Source: Bacillota bacterium (lineage in GTDB: Bacteria; Bacillota; DTU030). Taken from it: a stretch of DNA of 9,451 nucleotides. Position numbers and translations under genes: made by a program. The notes beneath the pieces are model-generated. The model made no database searches and was not told the DNA's origin. It saw only the letters and a program-made list of their open reading frames with translations. Of this stretch, positions 1 through 5,982 are shown one piece after another (the first letter of the stretch is position 1; every line of letters begins with the position of its first letter). The DNA lies in the NCBI GenBank assembly GCA_012842325.1, contig DUTA01000005.1, forward strand, positions 1 to 9,451, written 5' to 3'.

Positions 1-788
1 AGGAAAGGGGACTGGGAAATCTGAAGATTACCATTGAGCCGGAAGCTCTGACCCACATTGCCCGGACTGCCAACGGGGATGCCCGGGCGGCCCTCAATGC
101 CCTGGAGCTGGCAGCCATAACTACAACTCCCGCTGCCGACAACACCATCCATATTACAAAGGAAATAGCCGCCGAATGCAGCCAGCAGCGGGTCCTCCTC
201 TATGACAAGGACGGCGACAACCACTTCGACACCGTCTCGGCCTTTATCAAAAGCATGCGGGGCTCCGACCCCGACGCTGCCCTTTACTGGCTGGCCCGCA
301 TGCTCCATGCCGGGGAAGATCCCAAATTTATTGCCCGGCGCCTCCTGGTTCATGCCGCCGAAGATGTGGGCCTGGCCGATCCCCGGGCTCTCCTGGTGGC
401 CCAGGCGGCTGCCTATGCTGTGGATTTCGTCGGCATGCCCGAGGCCCGCATCCCCCTGGCCGAGGCGGTCCTCTATATCGCCACGGCACCCAAGAGCAAC
501 AGTGTCGTCGTCGCCATCGATAAATCCCTGGAAGCGGTAAAGGAAACGGCCGGCAAAGGGGTTCCCGTCCATCTCCGGGACAGCCACTACAAGGGGGCAG
601 CCGCCCTGGGCCACGGGAAGGGTTACAAGTATCCCCACGATTACCCGGGCGGTTATGTCCAACAAGAATACCTGCCCCCTGGCGTAGCCGGGGATTTCTA
701 TTCGCCCAAGGGATACGGTTATGAAAGGGTCATAAAGGAACGCCTCGAAGAATGGAAACAGCAAGGGAATGGGAGGCAGGGTTGCTGA
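1..788 (+). CDS. rarA: Replication-associated recombination protein A (RarA/MgsA), 3' part
   Basis: This is the C-terminal 261 residues of a clamp-loader-like AAA+ ATPase; the reading frame enters at base 3 and stops with TGA at 786-788. RarA (B. subtilis YrvN, E. coli RarA/MgsA) is a tetrameric cytoplasmic ATPase that acts at stalled replication forks with SSB. Visible landmarks are the sensor-2-like helix GDARAALNALELA early in the fragment, the family stretch KDGDNHFDTVSAFIKSMRGS starting about residue 67, and the C-terminal signature YKYPHDYPGGYVQQEYLP. Full-length proteins are about 420-440 residues, so the N-terminal Walker A/B part lies left of the window. It is convergent with ltaE. 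In Bacillus the homologue follows tcdA (yrvM) on the same strand; here it faces that block from the opposite strand, with two genes between. Family assignment is firm; the role is from family knowledge. Confidence 0.93.
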   Translation, partial: ERGLGNLKITIEPEALTHIARTANGDARAALNALELAAITTTPAADNTIHITKEIAAECSQQRVLLYDKDGDNHFDTVSAFIKSMRGSDPDAALYWLARMLHAGEDPKFIARRLLVHAAEDVGLADPRALLVAQAAAYAVDFVGMPEARIPLAEAVLYIATAPKSNSVVVAIDKSLEAVKETAGKGVPVHLRDSHYKGAAALGHGKGYKYPHDYPGGYVQQEYLPPGVAGDFYSPKGYGYERVIKERLEEWKQQGNGRQGC

Positions 789-810
789 CACCCCTATTTA
801 TTGCCTTGGG

Positions 811-838
811 ATAAAAAAAAGAGGCAGCAATGCCCCTT
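811..838 (-). terminator. Rho-independent terminator downstream of ltaE
   Basis: Read on the minus strand, AAGGGGCA, a TTGC loop and TGCCTCTT form an 8-bp stem with one G-U pair, followed directly by a T-rich tract ending near 811. It lies about 95 nt beyond the ltaE stop codon, where the minus-strand operon meets the oppositely directed rarA. On the plus strand the hairpin has no T tract, so it probably does not terminate rarA. Confidence 0.65.
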
Positions 839-893
839 AATTGAAAAGTGCTCCTTGAGCGCCCCTTGCGGGACCCAAACAAAGAAGCCATTA

Positions 894-921
894 ATGTCCA
901 TTGTCAACTGTCAATTGTAAA
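894..921. repeat. Degenerate heptanucleotide tandem repeat (TTGTCAA-type)
   Basis: Four consecutive 7-mers are visible: ATGTCCA, TTGTCAA, CTGTCAA, TTGTAAA (minus-strand unit TTGACAA). They lie in the convergent 3' gap between rarA and ltaE, 11 bp beyond the ltaE stop. The phase is exactly 7 bp and each unit differs from the consensus by at most two bases. No function can be read from it. The unit resembles a sigma-A -35 box, but no -10 box follows at the right distance. Confidence 0.5.
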
Positions 922-931
922 TTTGTTAACT

Positions 932-1966
932 TCACCCCACCATTCGGGATATGACAGAAAGAGTCTTTTCCATATCTCCCCGGGTAACATCCTTGTGGGT
1001 CACCAGGCGGACGATGGTCGGGTCAAAGGGACTGGCCAGGACGCCCCGCAGTTTCAACTCGGCACAGAAGGCTTCGGCCGTCATCCCCGTTGCCGCCACA
1101 TCCAGGCGCACGATATTGGTCTCCACCTCCGCCGGATTCACCTTCAGCCCGGGAATTTCCGCCAGGCCTGCAGCCAGAAATTTGGCGTTGGCATGATCTT
1201 CCACCAGCCGATCCACCATTTTCTCCAGGGCCACAATGCCCGCCGCCGCCAGGATGCCTGCCTGCCGCATCCCGCCGCCCACCATTTTCCGCCACTTCCG
1301 GGCCCTGGCAATCCACTCCCTGCTCCCCACCAGGACAGACCCGACGGGGGCGGCAAGACCCTTGGAAAGGCAGAACATAACAGAGTCAAAATAGCGGGCA
1401 ATCTCCGCCGCCGGCACACCCAGGGCGAGGGCGGCATTGAAGATCCGGGCCCCGTCCAGGTGCATGGGGATCCCGTACCTGTCGGCAACCTCCCTTACCG
1501 CCCTAATTTTTTCCAGGGGAATAACGGCCCCCCCGGCCCGGTTGTGGGTGTTTTCCAGGGCAATCAGGCCGGTGGGGGGAAAGTGAATGTCCTGCCCACG
1601 GATAACCTTTTCCAGCTCTCCCGGGTCGATGGCGCCCCTCTGCCCGGGGACGGTTCGCACCATAACCCCGCCCAGAGCGGCACATCCCCCAACTTCGTAA
1701 TAGAAAATATGGGATTCCGCTTCCAGGATTAGCTCATTTCCCGGCCGGGTATGGGTAAGGATGGCGACCAGGTTTCCCATGGTGCCGCTGACGACAAATA
1801 AACCCGCCTCCTTACCCAGCCGCCGGGCGGCCATCTCTTCCAGGCGGCGGACAGTGGGATCTTCGCCGTAAACGTCATCCCCTACCTCGGCCTCGTACAT
1901 GGCTCTGCGCATCTCGGGTGTCGGTACGGTAACAGTGTCGCTCCTGAGATCAATTACTCTCCCCAT
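932..1966 (-). CDS. ltaE: Low-specificity L-threonine aldolase
   Basis: This 344-residue cytoplasmic PLP enzyme (fold type I) cleaves L-threonine or L-allo-threonine to glycine and acetaldehyde. The N-terminal signature is present (DLRSDTVTVPTPEMRRAM at residues 7-24, then VGDDVYGEDPT). His86 in ESHIF fits the residue that stacks on the cofactor, D171-G-A-R174 is the cofactor and substrate-contacting motif, and Lys202 in CLSKGL is the expected Schiff-base lysine. Length is normal for the family. The ATG at 1964-1966 is preceded by AGGAAGGGGAG at suitable spacing. It is the last gene of the minus-strand run tcdA - cyclo-ligase - ltaE, 98 bp after the cyclo-ligase, and is followed by a terminator. 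Glycine made here would feed one-carbon/folate metabolism, which fits the neighbouring folate enzyme (inference). Confidence 0.93.
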   Translation of the reverse strand: MGRVIDLRSDTVTVPTPEMRRAMYEAEVGDDVYGEDPTVRRLEEMAARRLGKEAGLFVVSGTMGNLVAILTHTRPGNELILEAESHIFYYEVGGCAALGGVMVRTVPGQRGAIDPGELEKVIRGQDIHFPPTGLIALENTHNRAGGAVIPLEKIRAVREVADRYGIPMHLDGARIFNAALALGVPAAEIARYFDSVMFCLSKGLAAPVGSVLVGSREWIARARKWRKMVGGGMRQAGILAAAGIVALEKMVDRLVEDHANAKFLAAGLAEIPGLKVNPAEVETNIVRLDVAATGMTAEAFCAELKLRGVLASPFDPTIVRLVTHKDVTRGDMEKTLSVISRMVG

Positions 1967-2064
1967 CGCAAGTTTCTCCCCTTCCTGCCCGGGATCACCT
2001 TCACTCCTTCCGGGCTCTTTTTACCTGGCTAAGTATTCAATAAATTTTTAGTAAACCCTTCCCC

Positions 2065-2667
2065 TTAAATCCACCCCGGCGGAAGAGGCCGGCAGTTGAT
2101 GGTGCGGGAAGGGGTAATTATCCGGTGGATGGGGCGATCGTGGCTTTCCACCGGCAATTGGTCGTAAACCTGGAAATCGAAGGCCAGGGCCAGCAGAACC
2201 GTGCAGGGGCCGACTTCCGCCAGCAGGCGGTCGTAATACCCGCCCCCCTGTCCCACCCGGTAGCCGTTAAGATCAAAGGCCAGGCCGGGCAGGATTATCA
2301 CATCCAGCAGGGCCGGGCCGAAAGGCCGCAGGGATTCCGGCCTGGGTTCCAGCAGACCAAAATAACCCCTTTCCAGCTCCCCCAAATCATAGAGAGCGGA
2401 TACCAGAAGTCTCCTTTCGGCAACGAGGCAATAGGGAACAGATATCTCCTTCCCGGCGGCCAGGGCCCGGGCAATCAGGGGTGAGGTGTCTATTTCAAAT
2501 TTCACCCCGACATAACACATCACCCGCCGGGCATAAAAATAGCAGGCCAGGCCCTCCAAACGGCGCTCCATTAACCTGGTTCCCAGGCTTTTCTCCGCCG
2601 GCGGCAAGGCCGCCAGGCGCCTCTTCATTTCCTGCCGTATTGCCTCCTTTTGCCTGCCGCTCTCCAT
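2065..2667 (-). CDS. 5-formyltetrahydrofolate cyclo-ligase (MTHFS)
   Basis: The product is predicted to convert 5-formyl-THF to 5,10-methenyl-THF with ATP, rescuing a stalled folate species in the cytoplasm. The helical N-terminus (KEAIRQEMKRRLAALPPAEK, residues 7-26) and the conserved glycine-rich substrate/ATP loop RVGQGGGYYDRLL (residues 137-149) are diagnostic, and the 200-residue length matches the family. I chose the ATG at 2665-2667 because AAAGGAG lies 9 nt upstream and the N-terminus then aligns with relatives. An in-frame ATG at 2719-2721 would add 18 residues, but GGAGG almost touches it. The gene follows tcdA by about 62 bp and precedes ltaE, so the three are probably co-transcribed. 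In acetogens this folate pool also serves the Wood-Ljungdahl pathway, a relevance only if the host is one. Confidence 0.9.
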   Translation of the reverse strand: MESGRQKEAIRQEMKRRLAALPPAEKSLGTRLMERRLEGLACYFYARRVMCYVGVKFEIDTSPLIARALAAGKEISVPYCLVAERRLLVSALYDLGELERGYFGLLEPRPESLRPFGPALLDVIILPGLAFDLNGYRVGQGGGYYDRLLAEVGPCTVLLALAFDFQVYDQLPVESHDRPIHRIITPSRTINCRPLPPGWI

Positions 2668-2729
2668 CTCCGCGGGCTCCTTTCCGATGACACCCCTTAT
2701 TCTCCCCTCCCGGCTGCCCATCCCTCCAC

Positions 2730-3464
2730 TTATTTCCCAGCAGTACGGGGATCCAGCCCCAAAAGCTCCCTCACCACCGCCCCGGCCAGGAGCATGCCCG
2801 CCACCGGCGGGACAAAGGCGACGCTCCCCGGAACCTGCCTTCTCCCTTCCCCTTCTTCGCCCCTCCCGGCGGGTTTTAAAGGGGGTTCCGTCGAGAAAAC
2901 AACCTTAACCCCCCTTGTTATGCCCAGCCGGCGCAGTTCCCGGCGCACAACCTTCGCCAGGGGACAGGTGTGGGTGGCCGAAATATCGGCCACCTGGAAT
3001 TTTTCCGGGTCGAGCCTGTTTCCGGCCCCCATGCTGGAGACTATGGGTATGCCCAGCTCCCGAGCCCGGCGGATCAGATCCACCTTGGCGGAAACGGTAT
3101 CGACGGCATCGACTATGTAGTCATAGCCGGGCGCCAGCAATTCCCCTCCCTTCTCGGGTGTATAAAATACCGGGAAGGTTTCCACCACAGCCTTCGGGTT
3201 AATGTCAGCTATGCGCCTCTTCATCACTTCCACCTTAAACTCGCCCAGGGTGGAGAAAGTAGCAGGAAGCTGGCGGTTGAGATTGGTTATGCTGACGCGG
3301 TCATGATCGACCAGGACCAAATGGCCGATGCCGGAGCGGGCCAGGGCTTCGGCAGCAAAGGAGCCCACCCCTCCCAGGCCAAAGACGGCCACTTTGGCGG
3401 TGGCCAGTTTTTCCAGTCCAGCGGCTCCCAGCAAAAGTTCCGTTCTGGCAAAAGGATGCAGCAG
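2730..3464 (-). CDS. tcdA: tRNA threonylcarbamoyladenosine dehydratase (TcdA/YrvM family)
   Basis: This is a ThiF/MoeB/E1-like protein that activates t6A37 with ATP and cyclises it to ct6A in ANN-decoding tRNAs. The nucleotide-binding GLGGVGS loop is at residues 29-35, D53-H-D-R-V, then NLNRQ at 61-65. The TcdA-specific stretch with SSMGAGNRLDPEKF and THTCPLAKVVRREL separates it from MoeB and ThiF. The start is unusual. The family N-terminus (MLHxFxRTELLxG) is fully encoded upstream of the only conventional start (TTG at 3434), and the codon at its methionine position is CTG (3462-3464), 5 nt after AAGGAGG. No ATG, GTG or TTG occurs between the upstream stop (3513-3515) and that TTG. From CTG the protein is 244 residues. 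The gene lies 3' of the 6S RNA and opens the three-gene run, matching the Bacillus aspS-bsrA-yrvM order. Confidence 0.9.
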   Translation of the reverse strand: MLHPFARTELLLGAAGLEKLATAKVAVFGLGGVGSFAAEALARSGIGHLVLVDHDRVSITNLNRQLPATFSTLGEFKVEVMKRRIADINPKAVVETFPVFYTPEKGGELLAPGYDYIVDAVDTVSAKVDLIRRARELGIPIVSSMGAGNRLDPEKFQVADISATHTCPLAKVVRRELRRLGITRGVKVVFSTEPPLKPAGRGEEGEGRRQVPGSVAFVPPVAGMLLAGAVVRELLGLDPRTAGK

Positions 3465-3469
3465 GGATC

Positions 3470-3476
3470 CCTCCTT
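3470..3476 (-). promoter_or_regulatory. Shine-Dalgarno that fixes the tcdA CTG start
   Basis: AAGGAGG on the minus strand, 5 nt before CTG at 3462-3464 and 8 nt before a second CTG at 3459-3461. The conventional TTG at 3434 has only a weak purine context (AGAACGGAAC) upstream. The near-perfect anti-SD match at this position is the main evidence that initiation occurs at a CTG codon. Confidence 0.65.
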
Positions 3477-3514
3477 CGGTTCTAATGCTCCTTTTATTCC
3501 TTCCCAGTAATTCT

Positions 3515-3520
3515 ATTATA
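3515..3520 (-). promoter_or_regulatory. Candidate -10 box for the tcdA operon
   Basis: A perfect TATAAT on the minus strand directly follows the T tract that ends the 6S RNA gene, so initiation would be near 3508 with a leader of about 43 nt. No good -35 box is present at 16-18 bp (the sequence there is near CAACTT), so strength is doubtful. Read-through from the 6S RNA promoter is the alternative source of tcdA transcripts. Confidence 0.4.
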
Positions 3521-3529
3521 AAGAAAAAA

Positions 3530-3742
3530 AGAGCAAAAAGTTGCCCCCACCATGCCGTGAGTCGATATTTTTTGAAGCGCGCTCTCACAAGGTGGGTGCC
3601 CTCCTGGATAATTTGCACGTCCCCTTGCCGGGGCATGTACGCCTTATCCAGAGGCCGGGCTCCCTCTTCTAAGGTGTTGGCTCAAAAACTATCGACTGTG
3701 CACGGACACAGCAGGGTCCCTTTACTGCCCTTGTCTTGCGTC
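3530..3742 (-). ncRNA. ssrS: 6S RNA (regulator of sigma-A RNA polymerase)
   Basis: 6S RNA mimics an open promoter and sequesters housekeeping RNA polymerase. The minus strand shows the family architecture. A closing stem pairs AGTCGATA (3690-3697) with TATCGACT (3560-3567), extended by GTTTTTGA with TTCAAAAA and by CCGTG with CACGG. A large internal bubble follows. The apical hairpin pairs CTGGATAA (3644-3651) with TTATCCAG (3604-3611) and continues into CCCC/GGGG. The 5' portion CCTGCTGTGTCCGTGCAC then GTTTTTGAGCC resembles Firmicute 6S. A terminal helix (AGTAAAG with TTTTGCT) and a T tract at 3524-3530 close the gene. A strong promoter sits upstream. The Bacillus homologue bsrA lies in the same place, between aspS and yrvM. 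The 5' end is approximate: mature RNA may start nearer 3727 after processing, as known for bsrA. Confidence 0.85.
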
Positions 3743-3748
3743 AATTTT

Positions 3749-3777
3749 ATATTAGCACAAGAAAACCGTCATTGCAA
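3749..3777 (-). promoter_or_regulatory. Sigma-A promoter of the 6S RNA gene
   Basis: On the minus strand TTGCAA (3772-3777) and TAATAT (3749-3754) are separated by exactly 17 bp, with TG one base before the -10 (extended -10). Initiation is predicted near 3742. The orientation and position agree with the 6S RNA structure just downstream. Confidence 0.65.
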
Positions 3778-3904
3778 GTAACAATCTCTGCCTGCCGGCG
3801 CCCATTAAACGGGAATACCCCTGGCCGGCCGGCATATCATTTAGCAGGAGGGTCACTCCGATATCCGGATTTGACAATGATACCGGCAGAGGGGGTGAGA
3901 GAAG
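3778..3904. other. Non-coding gap between the 6S promoter and the small membrane gene
   Basis: No gene is supported here. It holds an interrupted inverted repeat, TGCCGGC (about 3793-3799) with GCCGGCA around 3828-3834, and a GGCCGGCC palindrome. It also has AGGAGGG near 3846-3852 with no usable start behind it, and TTGACA at 3871-3876 with no -10 box at 16-18 bp. The region should contain the plus-strand promoter of the 3905 gene, but I cannot place it. Confidence 0.4.
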
Positions 3905-4192
3905 ATGTTGGTTGAGTCCCTGACCATCATCATTGTCCTTTCCGTCCTCAACGAAATCATCACCGAGATCATCAAGACGGCTTTTCCTATTCTGAAAAGG
4001 TACGTCATGGTCATTGCCATTGTGTGCGGTGTTGTCCTCTGCATCCAGGCCCGGGTTGGCCTGCTGGCGGTGCTGGGCGTAACTTTACACTCCCCGGCAA
4101 TGGACTACATCCTCACCGGTGTTATTATCTCCCGCGGCTCCAATGTTATTCATGATCTGATTGCCCAGCTGGAACCCCGCAAATCGACCTAA
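3905..4192 (+). CDS. Small hydrophobic membrane protein, holin-like in size, function unknown
   Basis: This is a 95-residue protein, mostly hydrophobic, probably with two or three membrane segments: about residues 5-27 (with Asn/Glu inside), 33-50 (YVMVIAIVCGVVLCIQA) and 52-77. It ends in the polar tail QLEPRKST. The C-terminal motif TGVIISRGSNVIHDLI resembles a small family often labelled hypothetical or phage-holin-like; that is from memory and not firm. The ATG at 3905 is preceded by GGGGGTGA about 6-13 nt upstream. It is the only gene on this strand between rarA and the right edge. Its TAA (4190-4192) overlaps the aspS TAG (4189-4191) tail to tail, so aspS read-through would be antisense to it. 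It interrupts the usual aspS-6S RNA neighbourhood, suggesting a lineage-specific insertion. Confidence 0.72.
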   Translation: MLVESLTIIIVLSVLNEIITEIIKTAFPILKRYVMVIAIVCGVVLCIQARVGLLAVLGVTLHSPAMDYILTGVIISRGSNVIHDLIAQLEPRKST

Positions 4193-5982
4193 TCGCCCTT
4201 CTTTTTCACGGCTGTACTTAAAAGATGCAATTCCTGCAGCTGTTTCGGGGACACTCCCGCCGGGGCACCGGTAAGGAGGCAGGCACCGCTGGCCGTCTTG
4301 GGGAAGGCAATGACGTCCCGGATGCTTTCGGAACCGGTCAAGAGCATGACCAGACGGTCAAAGCCAAAGGCAATGCCGCCATGGGGGGGCGTGCCGTATT
4401 CAAAGGCATCGAGAAGAAAACCGAACTTCTCCCTGGCTTCGGCCTCTGACAGCCCCAGCACAGCAAACATTTTCTCCTGCAGCTGGCGCTGATAAATCCT
4501 GAGGCTGCCGCCGCCCAGTTCTACACCATTTAACACCAGGTCGTAGGCCTTGGCCCTCACCCGCCCCGGGTCTGTATCCAGGAGGGGAATATCTTCCTCA
4601 AGGGGGCTGGTAAAGGGATGGTGCATGGCCGTATAGCGCTTTTCTTCTTCGTCCCATTCCAGGAGGGGAAAATCCACAATCCAGACAAAGTTGTACCTGT
4701 CTTTGGGGATGAGGCCCTGCTTCCGGGCCAGATGCAGGCGCAAATGCCCCAGGGATTCGGCTACCACCGGAGCCGGTCCGGCCACCAGGAGCAGTAAATC
4801 CCCGACCCGGGCTTCCAGGAGCCGGCACAGGGCCTCCTGCTCTTCTTCCTGCAGGAATTTGGCAATGGGAGAATTGAGCCCCTCCTCGGTAACCCGGATC
4901 CAGACCAATCCTTTGGCCCCGAACTGGGCCACAAAATCCGTCAGTTCGTCAATCTCCCGCCGGCTCAGGGAAACACCGCCCGTCAGGTTCAGGCCTTTAA
5001 CCTGTCCACCCCCGGCCACCGTTTCCCGGAATACCTTAAAGTTACTGGCGGCCACTGCCGTCGTCACATCCACAATCTCCATGCCAAAGCGGGTATCGGG
5101 TTTATCGCTCCCATACCGGTCCATGGCCTCCCGATAGGTCAGCCGCGGGAAGGGCAGGGTCAAGTGGATATTGAGTATCTCGGCAAAGATCCTGGCCATC
5201 ATCCTTTCCATCAGTTCCAGTAAGGTCTCTCGGTCAATGAAGGACATCTCAATGTCAATCTGGGTAAACTCGGGCTGCCGGTCAGCCCGCAGGTCTTCAT
5301 CCCGGAAACAGCGGACGATCTGGAAATAGCGCTCCAGACCGGCAACCATCAGCAGCTGTTTAAAGAGCTGGGGCGATTGGGGCAGGGCGTAAAAATCCCC
5401 GGGGCTGAGGCGGCTTGGTACCAGGAAGTCCCGGGCCCCTTCGGGAGTACTGCGGGTGAGCATTGGGGTCTCTACTTCAATGAAACCCTCTTCGGAAAGG
5501 AAGTCCCGCACCACCTTGGCGACCCGGTGGCGGATAATAAGGTTTCTCTGCATATCCGGCCGCCGCAAATCAAGGTAGCGATACTTGAGGCGGACATTCT
5601 CATCGACATTGATGCCCTCTTCAATGTAGAAGGGTGGGGTTTTGGCCCGGTTGAGAATATACAGTTCCCTGGCATATACCTCCACCTGACCTGTGGCCAG
5701 ATTTGGATTTTCCGTTCCTGCGGGCCGGGCAGCGACCGTGCCCCGGACGGCCAGGACATACTCATTTCGGACTTCTTCCCCCCGGTGGAAGGCTTCCTCA
5801 TCCACCTCGGGGCTCAGGACCACCTGGACAATCCCGCTCCGGTCCCGGAGGTCGATAAAAATCAAGCCCCCGTGGTCCCGCCGCCGCTGCACCCAGCCCA
5901 TCAGGGTAACTTCCTGACCCGCGTCCCCGAGCCCCAGCAGGCCACAGTGGTGGGTTCTTTTTAGTTCTTTTTTATTTTCCAT
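4189..5982 (-). CDS. aspS: Aspartyl-tRNA synthetase (bacterial type, with GAD domain)
   Basis: This 597-residue class II synthetase charges tRNA-Asp in the cytoplasm. It has an N-terminal OB-fold anticodon domain (about 20-110, QRRRDHGGLIFIDLRDRSG), motif 1 around RHRVAKVVRDFLSEEGFIEV (151-170) and RSTPEGARDF. Motif 2 is CFRDEDLRADRQPEFTQID (225-243), a GAD insertion spans roughly 290-420, and motif 3 GIAFGFDR is at 536-543. Length is normal for bacterial AspRS. His37 occupies the position where His rather than Leu is associated with non-discriminating enzymes that also charge tRNA-Asn; this needs testing. The ATG at 5980-5982 has GGAGGGG 6 nt upstream and overlaps the last 11 bases of hisS, so translation is probably coupled. 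It is controlled by the upstream T-box. The stop overlaps that of the opposite-strand small gene, leaving no room for a terminator before it. Confidence 0.96.
   Translation of the reverse strand: MENKKELKRTHHCGLLGLGDAGQEVTLMGWVQRRRDHGGLIFIDLRDRSGIVQVVLSPEVDEEAFHRGEEVRNEYVLAVRGTVAARPAGTENPNLATGQVEVYARELYILNRAKTPPFYIEEGINVDENVRLKYRYLDLRRPDMQRNLIIRHRVAKVVRDFLSEEGFIEVETPMLTRSTPEGARDFLVPSRLSPGDFYALPQSPQLFKQLLMVAGLERYFQIVRCFRDEDLRADRQPEFTQIDIEMSFIDRETLLELMERMMARIFAEILNIHLTLPFPRLTYREAMDRYGSDKPDTRFGMEIVDVTTAVAASNFKVFRETVAGGGQVKGLNLTGGVSLSRREIDELTDFVAQFGAKGLVWIRVTEEGLNSPIAKFLQEEEQEALCRLLEARVGDLLLLVAGPAPVVAESLGHLRLHLARKQGLIPKDRYNFVWIVDFPLLEWDEEEKRYTAMHHPFTSPLEEDIPLLDTDPGRVRAKAYDLVLNGVELGGGSLRIYQRQLQEKMFAVLGLSEAEAREKFGFLLDAFEYGTPPHGGIAFGFDRLVMLLTGSESIRDVIAFPKTASGACLLTGAPAGVSPKQLQELHLLSTAVKKKGD

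Noticed and set aside
894..914. Minus-strand TTGACA boxes in the heptamer repeat as promoters
   Set aside because: They are part of a 7-bp repeat, no -10 box follows at proper spacing, and no downstream minus-strand gene lies in the window.
848..1732. Long plus-strand open frame opposite ltaE
   Set aside because: It is antisense to a well-supported threonine aldolase; its composition (Pro/His/Gln/Gly-rich) is typical of a shadow frame in GC-rich DNA.
2668..2721. Upstream ATG of the cyclo-ligase at 2719-2721
   Set aside because: Its GGAGG nearly touches the ATG; ATG at 2665-2667 has AAAGGAG at 9 nt and fits the family N-terminus. It cannot be fully excluded.
3432..3434. TTG start of tcdA
   Set aside because: It has no convincing SD, and it would remove the conserved LHPFARTEL segment.
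3871..3876. TTGACA as a promoter for the small membrane gene
   Set aside because: No -10 hexamer occurs at 16-18 bp downstream; the interval runs into the ribosome-binding purines.
5377..5964. Plus-strand open frame opposite aspS
   Set aside because: Shadow of AspRS coding sequence; no domain is visible.
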